Of a stretch of 64,000 nucleotides of DNA, positions 55,206 through 64,000 are shown piece after piece. The notes under the pieces are model-generated. The model saw only the letters and a list, made by a program, of their open reading frames with translations. It did not search any database and was not told the origin of the DNA. Numbering within the stretch: the first letter of the stretch is position 1; each line of letters begins with the position of its first letter. The DNA comes from Novosphingobium sp. 9 (GTDB taxonomy: Bacteria; Pseudomonadota; Alphaproteobacteria; Sphingomonadales; Sphingomonadaceae), in the NCBI RefSeq assembly GCF_025340265.1, contig NZ_CP022708.1:271501-335500 (forward strand), read 5' to 3'. Made by a program: the position numbers and the translations under genes.

Positions 55206-55625
55206 ATGGCGTATCGGTCCGGTTGTCACACGACATTCCATCATCGCTACCATCTCGTTTGGGCGCCGAAGTATCGGTACAAGGTGCTCATCGGCGATGT
55301 GCGTTTGCGGGTTCGCGAGATCATCCGGCAGGTCTGCGCCGAGATGGGCGTGACGATCATAAACGGCGCGCTGTCGAAGGATCACGTCCACATGTTCGTC
55401 GAGATACCGCCCCACGTCTCGGTCGCCGACTTCGTGCGCCGCGCCAAGGGGCGCTCGTCGCGCAAAATCCAGCAGGAGTTCGAGCACATCCGTAAGCGCT
55501 ACTGGGGGTAACGCTTCTGGCAACGCGGCTACTTCTCCACCACATCCGGCAACATCACCGATGACATCATCATGCGTTATCTGGACCGACATACCCACAA
55601 GGATGGCTTCAGCCCCTCCGCTTGA
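55206..55625 (+). pseudogene. IS200/IS605-family TnpA transposase with premature stop
   Basis: Y1 HUH transposase: CHTTFHHRYHLVWAPKYRYK, the metal-binding HVHMFVEIPP, then RKRYWG and a TAA at 55509-55511. In the same frame RFWQRGYFSTTSGNITDD follows to a stop at 55623. The Tyr in RGYFSTTSGN is the catalytic one, so the stop removes it. A CAA to TAA change (Gln in relatives, YWGQRFW) explains it. The element is probably dead unless helped in trans. Confidence 0.85.
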
Positions 55626-55726
55626 TCCTACCGGCGTCAGCCGGTCAGATGGGGTGGTTGCCGCCCTCCCCAGACGGCATCTCAATGTGCCAAGATCGTG
55701 GTGTTTGCAGCCACAGAGCGGAAAGG

Positions 55727-56767
55727 ATGGCAACCGTGACGAAGGATACGATGATCGGGGTAGATCTGGCAAAGAATGTCTTTCAGCTGCACGCGGCGTC
55801 GATGCGTGGGCAACCACGGTTCTGCAAGAAGCTATCGCGAGAGAAATTCCGTAGTTTCATGGCGGAGCAGCCGCCAGCAGTGGTGGTGATGGAGGCTTGC
55901 GGCAGCGCGCACTATTGGGCGCGTGAGATGGTCCGGCTTGGCCATGAGGTGAAGCTGATTGCTGCTCAATATGTGAAACCGTTCGTAAAGCGGCAGAAGA
56001 ACGATGCGGCGGACGCCGAGGCCATCGTCATCGCCGCACAGCGCCCTGAGATGCGCTTTGTAGAGCCCAAGACCGCCGAGCAACAAAGTCGAGCCATCCT
56101 TTTTCGGGCCCGCGAACGGCTTGTCCACCAGCGCACCGAATTGATCAACGCGCTTCGAGCCTGCCTTTATGAGTATGGGCATGCTGTTCCGCAGGGAATG
56201 CACCAGATCACGCGGATCGCCGAGATAGTGGAAGCGCCAAATAGCGAACTGCCCGCTTTGATGCGCGAGGAGTGCGCAGAACTGCTGGAGCAAATTGCCG
56301 AGCAGACGGTGCGTATCAATGCCCGAACTGCGAAGATCAAGGCGCTGGCTTCCCAGGCCGATACGGCGCGGCGTTTGCAGACCATCCCCGGCGTTGGCCC
56401 CTTAACCGCGCTGGCTGTCGAGGCGTTTGCCCCGCCGATGGAGAACTTCAAGTGCGGTCGTGACTTTGCCGCTTGGCTCGGCCTTGTTCCGCGCCAGTTC
56501 TCTTCCGGCGGTAAAGAGCGTCTCGGACGCATCTCGAAGGCGGGGCAAGCTGATATTCGCAGGCTGCTGATTATCGGTGCGATGTCGCGGCTGAACCGAC
56601 TTGGGCAGAGATCAATCCCAGAAGCTTCATGGCTGGCACGCATAATAGCGCGAAAGCCCCGAATGCTCGTTGCGGTCGCGCTGGCCAACAAGATGGCGCG
56701 GACGATCTGGGCATTGATAACGAAAAATGAGGATTATCGAATTCCGGCGCAGGCAGCGGTGGCATGA
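55727..56767 (+). CDS. IS110-family transposase
   Basis: 346 residues, intact DEDD-type transposase: MIGVDLAKNVFQLHA (Asp), VVMEACGSAHYWARE (Glu), KRQKNDAADAEAIVIAA (two Asp), and the C-terminal transposase_20 part LQTIPGVGPLTALAVEAFAP with the serine region RQFSSGGKERLGRISKAGQA. ATG 55727 has GAAAGG. IS110 elements often lack clear inverted ends, and I could not fix the borders. Confidence 0.9.
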   Translation: MATVTKDTMIGVDLAKNVFQLHAASMRGQPRFCKKLSREKFRSFMAEQPPAVVVMEACGSAHYWAREMVRLGHEVKLIAAQYVKPFVKRQKNDAADAEAIVIAAQRPEMRFVEPKTAEQQSRAILFRARERLVHQRTELINALRACLYEYGHAVPQGMHQITRIAEIVEAPNSELPALMREECAELLEQIAEQTVRINARTAKIKALASQADTARRLQTIPGVGPLTALAVEAFAPPMENFKCGRDFAAWLGLVPRQFSSGGKERLGRISKAGQADIRRLLIIGAMSRLNRLGQRSIPEASWLARIIARKPRMLVAVALANKMARTIWALITKNEDYRIPAQAAVA

Positions 56768-57430
56768 GCGACATCCGACCGACCCTGCCTGACGCCGGAT
56801 AATGGGGGAATAAGAAGGCGATGACCCGAATGGGCAAAATGATCGACCAGATCTGGATCAGGAAAACCAGGTGAATGACGAGAGCATTGCAGCTCGACGG
56901 TTAGATTTGGACCTGATCCGCAGATCACCATACCGGCCAGCGGCTTCCGAAATGCCGCAATCAAAGGCCTGACAGAAGACCGCACTCGATCACAAACCCA
57001 CCGGATCCGAAACTTCTTGCTTCACGGGCGGCAACCACAGAAGTCATTCAGCATTGAGAATAAAACGCTGTTCCATCGGCTTCCTGATGAAATGACACGA
57101 TTGGGAACTCACGGGTGTGGTTTGTGCAGGCCTGTCGCACAAGGGAAGGGCACTGCGCGACGTTCCGGCTTGAGATGGAAATAATCACCGCTCATGCTCG
57201 CATCTCAGCGCATATAACCTTCAAATGAAATTTCGGGTCCGTAAACCTGGCCCCGTACGACGAGCCGCGCCCCGGCGACTGGTGTACGGATCGCGTTCAC
57301 CGCTTATCCGAGGCGGGCGCCGTGTGCCACCTCCCGCCACGGAGACCCAGAAAAGTTCTGCTTTGGCCGCTTCCGGCGCGTTGGGTTGGCACAGAGTCAT
57401 GAAGTCAGCGCCCAAATCGCGGTCCTTCGG
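56768..57430. other. Stretch without a convincing gene after the IS110 transposase
   Basis: About 660 bases. The first 200 or so may be the right end of the IS110 element. IS110-family ends can carry a guide-type non-coding RNA, but I see no proof here. The 77-codon + frame at 57225 has no ribosome site. Confidence 0.4.
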
Positions 57431-58042
57431 TCATGGGCTTGGGGGCTGTTCCGGATAATGGCCTTGCGCAAACGTCTCGATCAGTTTTGCGCAAAAGGCG
57501 GGAAGGTCGTCTGGCTTGCGACTTGTGACCAGACCTTGGTCCACAACGACCTGCTCATCGACCCAGTGGCCACCGGCGTTCTCGATGTCGGTCCTGACCG
57601 TTGGAAACGAAGTCAGCGTACGGCCTTTCAGCACATCGGCTTCCACCAGTAACCACGGTGCATGGCAGATTGCGCCAACGGGTTTGCCCGCCTCAAAAAA
57701 GGCGCGAACGAATTTCACCGCTTCAGTGTTGCCACGAAGCTTGTCGGCACCAACGCTTCCGCCCGGGATAACAAGCGCATCGAAATGGTCGATGCAAGCA
57801 TCGGAAAACCCTTCCTCCACGCGATACGTGCCGCCGGGATCCAGATCGTTGACGTTGGTTTGAACTTCGCCCTTCTCAAAGCCGATAATAGTAACTTTCG
57901 CCCCTGCGTGCTGTAAAGCGCGGCGAGGCTCGACGAACTCCACCTCTTCTGTGCCACGCGGCGCGATTAGAAGAGCTATGGTGCGATTTTCAAGCGAGAT
58001 TCTATCTCCTTTTATTGTCAGAATTTCGCCAAATCTACGCAT
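57431..58042 (-). CDS. DJ-1/PfpI family protein (deglycase/protease-like)
   Basis: 203 residues. Class I glutamine amidotransferase-like fold with IALLIAPRGTEEVEFVEPRR (Glu near the start), the nucleophile elbow VGAICHAPWLLVEA (Cys, with His next to it), and DALVIPGGSVGADKLRGN. Related proteins act as general stress protein 18 or protein deglycase. It is a single gene on - with AAAGGAG upstream of ATG at the frame start region. It fits the stress theme of the island. Confidence 0.87.
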   Translation of the reverse strand: MRRFGEILTIKGDRISLENRTIALLIAPRGTEEVEFVEPRRALQHAGAKVTIIGFEKGEVQTNVNDLDPGGTYRVEEGFSDACIDHFDALVIPGGSVGADKLRGNTEAVKFVRAFFEAGKPVGAICHAPWLLVEADVLKGRTLTSFPTVRTDIENAGGHWVDEQVVVDQGLVTSRKPDDLPAFCAKLIETFAQGHYPEQPPSP

Positions 58043-58155
58043 GAAGAGCCAAAGGGAGCTGTCAGATATTGTAACTTCTACTTAGCGCTTTCGATCCTTC
58101 GTCCTTTGTGCTCGCCCGCCTCTACGGGCAGGCGGCGCATGGGCGCGATGAGCCG

Positions 58156-58974
58156 TCATCCGATGAAACTGATGAGGTCATCGTTCAGTCTTGTTGGGGC
58201 TGTCGCGAACAGACCGTGAGGTTCACCGTCATATTCGATAAATTCGGCACCTGGAATTCCGGCGGCAGCAGCTCTTCCGGAAGGGGCGATCGGAACCGTC
58301 TTGTCGGCCGTGCCGTGGATGATCAGCGTAGGGACGGTGAAAGAGGCCAGATCTGGACGAAAGTCGGTCTTCGCAAAAGCGTCGATGCAATCGACTGTCG
58401 CTTTCGGACTTGCCATTGTACCGAGCAAAAAGCTCCAGTCGAGGAGGCCCTGACTGACCGGGCTGGAAATGAAACCAACTCCATAAAATTGCTTGGCGAA
58501 ATCCTGCAGGAAAGCAAACCGGTCCTCTCGGATCTGGGCTTTCATGGTTTCAAATACGCTCTCATCCACCCCGTCGGGATTATCGGAGGTGTTGAGCAAA
58601 TAGGGGACTACACTGCTGACCAGAACAACTTTTTGCACCCGAGCGGCACCATGACGGCTGAGATACCGTGCTATCTCGCCGCCGCCCATCGAGAAGCCGA
58701 CCAATGATGCGCCGTCGAGATTGAGTCCATCAAGAATTGCTCCAAGATCGTCAGCGAACGTATCGTAATCATATCCCGAGGCGCCGTGCCCGGACTGGCC
58801 GAACCCGCGACGATCGTAGGTGATAACGCGATATCCAGATTCGAGGAGGGCCACAGTCTGGTACTCGAACATATCGCCGGTCAAGGGCCAGCCGTGGATC
58901 AGCACCACCGGTTTGCCTTGCCCCATATCCTTCACGTGAAGGTTGGTGCCATCTTTCGTTTCGATGAAAGCCAT
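58156..58974 (-). CDS. Alpha/beta hydrolase (non-haem chloroperoxidase-like esterase)
   Basis: 272 residues from ATG 58974 (GGAGTATT upstream; the frame is open to 59022). VVLIHGWPLTGDMFEYQTVA, YDRRGFGQSGHGASGYDYDT, the nucleophile SLVGFSMGGGEIARYL (Ser), the acid in IIHGTADKTVPI, and the His in YDGEPHGLFAT. This subgroup is labelled arylesterase or cofactor-free haloperoxidase. Natural substrate unknown. Confidence 0.86.
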   Translation of the reverse strand: MAFIETKDGTNLHVKDMGQGKPVVLIHGWPLTGDMFEYQTVALLESGYRVITYDRRGFGQSGHGASGYDYDTFADDLGAILDGLNLDGASLVGFSMGGGEIARYLSRHGAARVQKVVLVSSVVPYLLNTSDNPDGVDESVFETMKAQIREDRFAFLQDFAKQFYGVGFISSPVSQGLLDWSFLLGTMASPKATVDCIDAFAKTDFRPDLASFTVPTLIIHGTADKTVPIAPSGRAAAAGIPGAEFIEYDGEPHGLFATAPTRLNDDLISFIG

Positions 58975-59256
58975 CAAGAATACTCCGTATCGAGAGTCGC
59001 CTTCAAACTTAACCACAAACATCTGTGATAGTTCACTCGGCTCGTCGTGTTGGGGTCAGTCGAAGGGCGCCTACGTGGCGTTATTCGGACGTTTCGATCT
59101 CTTCCGACGGCTCCGGCCAGAGGTTTGTGGATAGCAGGCGATCTTGGTTCGTACAGTCTTTTGCTTCTGTCCGACTGTCCGGGAGACGGGACGTCAGATG
59201 CGAAAAATCAGATTTCGATGAGCAAGGTAAAATTTCATCGCCGAGCTTGCGCGAAT

Positions 59257-60059
59257 TTATCCCGCCAAAGTCGATACAGATCCTGAGTCGACCCGCAGGT
59301 TGGCACCGTTGATGAAGCTTGCGCGCTCCGAACACAGGAACGCGACTGCTGCGGCGACCTCTTCCGCGCGCCCCGGCGCCTGAGCGTCATCCCAGGCCGT
59401 TCTTGCACGAGGAAACTTTCGACGGCCTCATCGAAGGTGGTCCCCTTTTCTGCGGCCCGCTTTTCCATCATGGCATCTGTCATCGGCGTGGCGATGAACG
59501 CAGGCGCCACGGTATTGATAAGAACATTGTCAGGACCGTAGGCTTTGGACAGACCTTTTGCGAGATTGAGGACAGCTGCTTTCGAAGCGCAATATGGCAT
59601 TTCGTCAGTATAGGGCTGAACTGCGTCCTCCGAGGCGAAAAGGATGATACGGCCCCATTTCTGGCGACGCATAGCCGGAATGGCCTCGCGGCACATGCGA
59701 ACAGCCCCCATGAAATTGATGTCCAAGGTCTCGTGCCACCCTTGATCGTCGATATCGAGAAAGTCTCCGGTCGCTCCGGTAATGCCGGCGGCGTTGACGT
59801 AAATATCGGGCGGTCCCAAACGTTCGCGAACACGTTGCCAGATTTCAGCGACAGAGGCCGGGCGCGTTACATCGCCCGCGATCGCGATCACATTGCCATA
59901 CGGCTGCAATTGCGTCAGGCTTTGCTCGAGTGTGCCGTTAACCTGATCGGTGATGGCTACACGAACGCCTGCCTGCAGGAGAAATTTCGCCGTTTCTTTG
60001 CCCATGCCTGAATCTGCGCCGCTGATAAGCGCAATGCGACCGGAAATACCCAGATCCAT
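59257..60059 (-). CDS. Short-chain dehydrogenase (one frameshift near the C-terminus)
   Basis: About 267 residues after repair. The Rossmann motif is LISGADSGMGKETAKFLLQA, then NAAGITGATGDF, and catalytic YCASKAAVLNLAKGL. After GMTLRRRG the given frame turns basic and unrelated. One lost G near 59378 (GGGG for GGGGG) restores RAEEVAAAVAFLCSERASFI and NGANLRVDSGSV, the normal SDR end, stopping at 59257. NAD(P)-dependent; substrate unknown. Confidence 0.82.
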
Positions 60060-60140
60060 AACGGGCTCCTCTTTCTATAAGTCAAGCTTAGCGGTCATAC
60101 CACACGACGGTTCTGCAAAAGGTCGGGTCGGCGACATAAA

Positions 60141-61034
60141 TCAGGCGATGCCGGCACCGCCCGTCACGCCGTAGACTTCGCCCGTAATGTAGCTGCCTTC
60201 CTGGGAGGCGAGCAGCACGTAGACAGGTGCGATTTCCACCGGTTGACCGGGGCGACCGAAGCGACTTTGTTCGCCGAACTTCGATACCTTTTCCTGAGGC
60301 TGGCCACCGGTTGTCTGCAGCACTGTCCAGAACGGCCCCGGTGCTACGACGTTAGCACGAATGCCCTTTTTTATCAGTTGCTTGGCAAGAGCTTTCGTGT
60401 AGGCAACGATCCCGGCCTTGGTTGTGGCGTAATCGAGCAGGATATCTGACGGCTCGTAAGCCTGCACAGAAGCTGTGGTGATAACGGATGCCCCGGCAGG
60501 CAAGTGCGGAATGGCAGCCTGCGCGATCCAGTGAAGCGCATAGAGATTTGTCTTGAGGGTGGTGTCGAAATCCTGCGAACTGACCGCCACGATATCTTCC
60601 CGGAATTGCTGGTGTCCTGCATTGATAACGAGAATGTCCAATCCTCCGAGGCCCTGTACTGCGCTCTCGACCATCTGCTTGCTCCAGACCTCGTCTGTCA
60701 CATCGCCTGGCAATGCAACGGCCTTACGGCCCTCGGCCTCGACGAGAGCGATGACCTCCTTGGCATCCTGCTCTTCGCTGGGCAGGTAGGAAATCGCAAC
60801 ATCTGCACCTTCGCGGGCGTAAGCGATGGCCGCCGCTCGCCCGATTCCGGAATCGCCTCCGGTAATGAGCGCCTTTCGGCCTTGGAGCTTGCCTGCACCA
60901 AGATAGCTCTCTTCGCCGTGATCGGGCCTGGGAGTCATACTGCCAGCGATGCCAGGGGCGGGCTGCGGCTGTTTGGCAAATGGGGGAGCGGGATATTGGG
61001 CGCGGGGGTCCTGCATCGTCAGGCGATCGGTCAT
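60141..61034 (-). CDS. Short-chain dehydrogenase, YhdF/glucose-ribitol type
   Basis: 297 residues from ATG 61034. An N-terminal extension of about 45 residues (rich in Pro, Gln, Ala) precedes ALITGGDSGIGRAAAIAYAR. NAGHQQF, the catalytic YATTKAGIVAYTKAL and the C-terminal GEVYGVTGGAGIA follow. The extension with PRPDHGEESY is typical of this stress-induced subgroup. It lies 81 bases upstream of the other SDR on the same strand, possibly one transcript. Confidence 0.88.
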   Translation of the reverse strand: MTDRLTMQDPRAQYPAPPFAKQPQPAPGIAGSMTPRPDHGEESYLGAGKLQGRKALITGGDSGIGRAAAIAYAREGADVAISYLPSEEQDAKEVIALVEAEGRKAVALPGDVTDEVWSKQMVESAVQGLGGLDILVINAGHQQFREDIVAVSSQDFDTTLKTNLYALHWIAQAAIPHLPAGASVITTASVQAYEPSDILLDYATTKAGIVAYTKALAKQLIKKGIRANVVAPGPFWTVLQTTGGQPQEKVSKFGEQSRFGRPGQPVEIAPVYVLLASQEGSYITGEVYGVTGGAGIA

Positions 61035-61302
61035 GACGGGCTCCTGTAAGTGGGAGGATGAGGGCAAAAGTGCGGATCGAAACATTTGCCGTCAGCAAAG
61101 CGCTACAGTCTGATTACGAACGCATGCTGGATATGGTTCCAACAGGAATTGCAAAAAGCCATGCCATACGCCGTAACGCTAACGGCTTCGTAATCTGGCG
61201 CGGATAAAAATATGCAGCGACCCCGATATTATAGAAGTGTTAATTTAATATAGGTTTATGAACGCAGATTGCTTCCTGACGTTGTAGCAGGTAAAGCGCA
61301 TA

Positions 61303-61535
61303 TTAATCTTCCCTATGAGCAGCTGTGTTCCTATTTTTCAAATATGAAGTGCGGTCTCGGATTTGCCGCTCGGCCAACTCTGCCGCCATGATCAGGCTGT
61401 GCCCCGTATTCGCAGCGGCATGGGGGTCATCGTCACCGCCAACTCGTTGGGGCCATCGAGAATTACAACGCCCTCTTCTGCGCTGGCCACGCCGGGCTCG
61501 TCGCAAGGACGCGGTGGATTGGAAGCTGCTGTCAT
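61303..61535 (-). CDS. Small hypothetical protein coupled to a Crp gene (one frameshift)
   Basis: About 77 residues after repair. ATG 61535 overlaps the Crp stop (ATGA): MTAASNPPRPCDEPGVASAE, then VVILDGPNELAVTMTP. The frame shifts near 61423, where CCCCC for CCCCCC gives HAAANTGHSLIMAAELAERQ and IRDRTSYLKNRNTAAHRED. The pattern LDGPxxxAVTMTPxAAxxTGxSLIxAA is common in sphingomonad small proteins, as I recall it. Function unknown. Confidence 0.55.
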
Positions 61536-62281
61536 AATCGATGCTCTGAATGAGGGGGCAGAACGGGGTCGGAATCTTCGAGGTAGAGGTAATTGGGATC
61601 GAACTGCCCCAGCGTTACAAGTCGCTCAATGTCGAGAATTTCCACGAGGGAGGAGCGAAATACACAAACCTTTTCCTCGCGCAGCTGGCGCATGACACGA
61701 TTGACATGGACGTTTGTCAGGCCGCAGATTTCCGCGATATCCATTTGGGTCAAAGGTAATACAAAGCGCCGACCATCGCTTAACCCGGCAGAGAACAACC
61801 GCGCGTTGGTTTCGCATAGAAAATGGGAAATGCGACCGATGGCGTCGAGACGCCCGAGGCGGAACAGCCAAGCCCGGTGGATCGCCGCGTCAATGAGCGT
61901 GGAAAACCAGAGCTTCCGGCTCATCTGCGGCTGTTCGGCAATGATTGCATCCAACGCATCGTGACGCACGATTGCAACCGTTGCCGCCGTCATAGTTGCC
62001 ACCTCATGGTCGAGCGTCAACAGAGGATAGGCGTGCAGATCGACGAAGTCGCCTGGCACATGAATGGCGACAAGCTGACGCAAGCCGTTTCTGTCGTCGA
62101 TATATCGTGACAAAAAACCGTCTATCAACAGCGTGCTTTTGCGGAGGAGCGTTCGCGGGCGTGCTACGATTTCGCGAGCATCAAGTGTTCGCACTTCAGA
62201 AATTGCAGCTTCAAGCCGCAAGCGCTCGTGCGCTTCGAGCTTCATGCCGCGTTTATATCTCAGGAAGCGATCCGTAAACAT
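61532..62281 (-). CDS. Crp/Fnr family regulator
   Basis: 249 residues from ATG 62281 (the frame is open to 62320). Sensor part LLRKSTLLIDGFLSRYIDDR, LRQLVAIHVPGDFVDLHAYP. The helix-turn-helix is LTQMDIAEICGLTNVHVNRV, then MRQLREEKVCVFRSSLVEIL. It ends DPNYLYLEDSDP, very like the end of the Crp at 50445 (NPNYLHLDRRE). It is divergent from the catalase gene, with 184 bases between, and may control it. Confidence 0.87.
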   Translation of the reverse strand: MFTDRFLRYKRGMKLEAHERLRLEAAISEVRTLDAREIVARPRTLLRKSTLLIDGFLSRYIDDRNGLRQLVAIHVPGDFVDLHAYPLLTLDHEVATMTAATVAIVRHDALDAIIAEQPQMSRKLWFSTLIDAAIHRAWLFRLGRLDAIGRISHFLCETNARLFSAGLSDGRRFVLPLTQMDIAEICGLTNVHVNRVMRQLREEKVCVFRSSLVEILDIERLVTLGQFDPNYLYLEDSDPVLPPHSEHRL

Positions 62282-62465
62282 TGATGCCTTTTCAGAGTTT
62301 TTTTCAAAAACGTCTTGCAATGCGAGATCTTCAACGGATGGATTTCAGATTCCGTTGCAAAGTCCCGGTGATAATTCGTTTTAACGCAAGTTAATTTAGC
62401 CGTTCTTTGCGCAACCGCAGCTGACATTAGGGGTTCGATCGGCAGACCAGTCGATAGGAATGATC

Positions 62466-64000
62466 ATGGCTAAGCCCCCGAAATCGAAATCTGTTCCTCG
62501 CAACGCTGCCGATGTTACGGCTGCGGACCTGGCGAGGGTCGAGATTGGCGGGGAGTCCGCTAGAAAGGCGGGCGTCATCCCGGCCGATGCCGATGTGGCT
62601 TTCTCCTACACCGAGCAGCAAGGTTCAGGGGGTGAGACACGACAAGGCGCTTCTGGCGATGTTGCCACCATGACCACCCAACAGGGTATCCCGATATCCG
62701 ACGATCAGAACAGTCTCAGGCAAGGGGCGCGCGGACCGACTTTGTTGGAAGACTTCCAGTTTCGCGAGAAAATGTTCCATTTCGATCACGAGCGGATCCC
62801 TGAGCGCGTGGTCCATGCGCGAGGTTATGCGGCTCACGGTTTTTTCGAACTGACCGACAGCCTGGCGGACGTCAGCCGTGCCGACATCTTTCAGCGAGTT
62901 GGCGAAAAGACGCCTGCCTTCGTCCGCTTCTCGACGGTCGCAGGTTCCCAGGGATCTGTGGACCTTGCACGAGATGTGCGGGGTTTTGCGGTCAAGCTCT
63001 ATACCCAGCAAGGGAACTGGGACCTCGTCGGGAACAATATCCCTGTCTTCTTCATCCAAGATGCGATGAAGTTTCCCGATCTGATCCATGCCGCCAAACC
63101 GGAGCCGGATCGGGCCTTCCCGCAAGCCCAGACCGCTCATGACAATTTCTGGGACTTCATCAGCCTGACACCGGAAAGTTTCCACATGATCATGTGGGCG
63201 ATGTCGGACCGCGCTATTCCGCGATCGTTCCGTACGATGGAAGGTTTTGGCGTTCACACATTCCGTCTGATTGACGCCGAAGGTAAATCGACGTTCGTCA
63301 AATTCCATTGGAAGCCCAAGCAGGGCCTCCAATCGGTGCTCTGGAACGAGGCGGTAAAGATTAATGGCGCCGATCCCGACTTCCACCGCCGCGACCTTTG
63401 GGATGCGATCAATTCCGGCGAATTTCCCGAATGGGAGCTGGGCGTCCAACTGTTCGATGATGTTTTTGCTGACAGCTTCGACTTCGATGTGCTCGACGCC
63501 ACCAAGCTTATTCCTGAGGAACTGGTGCCGGTCCGGATCGTTGGCCGTCTGGTTCTCGACCGTGTCGTCGACAATTTTTTTGCAGAGACAGAGCAGGTTG
63601 CCTTCTGCACCCAAAACGTGCCGCCGGGCATCGACTTCTCGAATGACCCTCTGCTTCAGGGGCGCAATTTTTCCTATCTCGATACCCAGATCAAGCGCCT
63701 GGGTAGTCCGAACTTCACCCATATCCCTATCAATGCGCCCAAATGCCCCATGCATCACTTCCAGCAGGATGGGCATATGGCGACGCAGAACCCCAAGGGG
63801 CGGGCAAATTATGAGCCTAACAGCTGGGGGCCGACCCATGGTGGGCCCAGGGAAGATCCGGCGCGCGGGTTCGCGAGCTTTGCCGAGGTAGCGGATGGCC
63901 CCAAGCAGCGGACTCGCTCTGAAACTTTTGCCGATCACTACAGTCAGGCCCGCCAATTCTTCGTGTCGCAGACCCCGATCGAGCAAAAGCATATCGGCGA
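62466..64000 (+). CDS. katE: Large-subunit catalase (KatE/HPII type), 3' end outside the window
   Basis: 511 codons are visible and the frame is still open at the right edge. A hydrophilic N-terminal extension of about 85 residues, as in clade 2 catalases, precedes the core [20 protein letters not shown]. The catalytic His lies in [13 protein letters not shown], the distal Asn in [40 protein letters not shown] is typical of the family, which removes hydrogen peroxide in stationary phase. ATG 62466 has AGGA upstream. The whole - strand frame across it is a shadow. Confidence 0.93.
   Translation, partial: MAKPPKSKSVPRNAADVTAADLARVEIGGESARKAGVIPADADVAFSYTEQQGSGGETRQGASGDVATMTTQQGIPISDDQNSLRQGARGPTLLEDFQFREKMFHFDHERIPERVVHARGYAAHGFFELTDSLADVSRADIFQRVGEKTPAFVRFSTVAGSQGSVDLARDVRGFAVKLYTQQGNWDLVGNNIPVFFIQDAMKFPDLIHAAKPEPDRAFPQAQTAHDNFWDFISLTPESFHMIMWAMSDRAIPRSFRTMEGFGVHTFRLIDAEGKSTFVKFHWKPKQGLQSVLWNEAVKINGADPDFHRRDLWDAINSGEFPEWELGVQLFDDVFADSFDFDVLDATKLIPEELVPVRIVGRLVLDRVVDNFFAETEQVAFCTQNVPPGIDFSNDPLLQGRNFSYLDTQIKRLGSPNFTHIPINAPKCPMHHFQQDGHMATQNPKGRANYEPNSWGPTHGGPREDPARGFASFAEVADGPKQRTRSETFADHYSQARQFFVSQTPIEQKHIG

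Noticed and set aside
62625..63992. 455-codon - frame across the catalase
   Set aside because: Shadow of a perfectly conserved catalase reading on +.
1..64000. CRISPR arrays, rRNA or tRNA genes
   Set aside because: I found no regularly spaced repeats and no tRNA or rRNA hallmarks by eye; a dedicated scan would be needed to exclude a tRNA fully.

Overview
The window looks like an accessory replicon or integrated mobile region of a sphingomonad alphaproteobacterium (Sphingobium, Novosphingobium or Sphingopyxis type). The reasons are high G+C, a Trb-type conjugation cluster in the order usual for sphingomonad plasmids, a proteobacterial lasso-peptide cluster with isopeptidase and FecI/FecR/TonB genes, many Crp/Fnr regulators, and a high load of insertion sequences and gene remnants. 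This placement is inferred from gene content; no database was searched.

Layout. (1) 1-14121: conjugation genes, all on the + strand: VirD2-like relaxase (5' part outside the window), VirD4/TraG coupling protein, ribbon-helix-helix protein, then trbB-C-D-E-J-K-L-F-G-I and a DUF2274 gene, mostly overlapping by a few bases. (2) 14122-25840: a lasso-peptide locus. A 46-residue precursor, a fused leader-binding/protease B protein and an asparagine-synthetase-like cyclase lie on the + strand. Facing them on the - strand are an isopeptidase, a TonB receptor with an STN domain, a FecR anti-sigma factor, an ECF sigma factor, a GntR regulator and a LuxI/LuxR quorum-sensing pair. The natural reading is: make and export the peptide, take it back through the receptor, cut it with the isopeptidase, and signal through STN-FecR-sigma. 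(3) 25841-30316: a junkyard of remnants (LysR tail, IS110/IS3 chimera, repeats), an MgtC-like gene, and a complete IS5-family element inserted in an RraB-like gene. (4) 30352-64000: an island of stress and adaptation genes: SRPBCC protein, zinc alcohol dehydrogenase, DUF3182 protein, hydrolases, LigD and Ku for end joining, a cation efflux transporter, a Csp copper-storage protein, an HWE histidine kinase with response regulator, an Old Yellow Enzyme, PfpI, short-chain dehydrogenases and a large catalase running off the right edge. Five Crp/Fnr genes and one Crp remnant are scattered among them. IS427-type, IS200-type and IS110-type elements punctuate it.

A window-wide oddity is that at least nine genes carry a single-base loss at or beside a short homopolymer, usually G or C, while the protein continues perfectly in the next frame. 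This affects the relaxase, lasso cyclase, TonB receptor, DUF3182, Old Yellow Enzyme, an SDR and small genes. That pattern suggests systematic base-calling errors more than real decay, so several apparently broken genes, including those of the lasso locus, may be intact. Genuine lesions are also present: a 34-bp tandem duplication in an isochorismatase gene, in-frame nonsense codons in the IS200 transposase and in a ligD fragment, and truncations.
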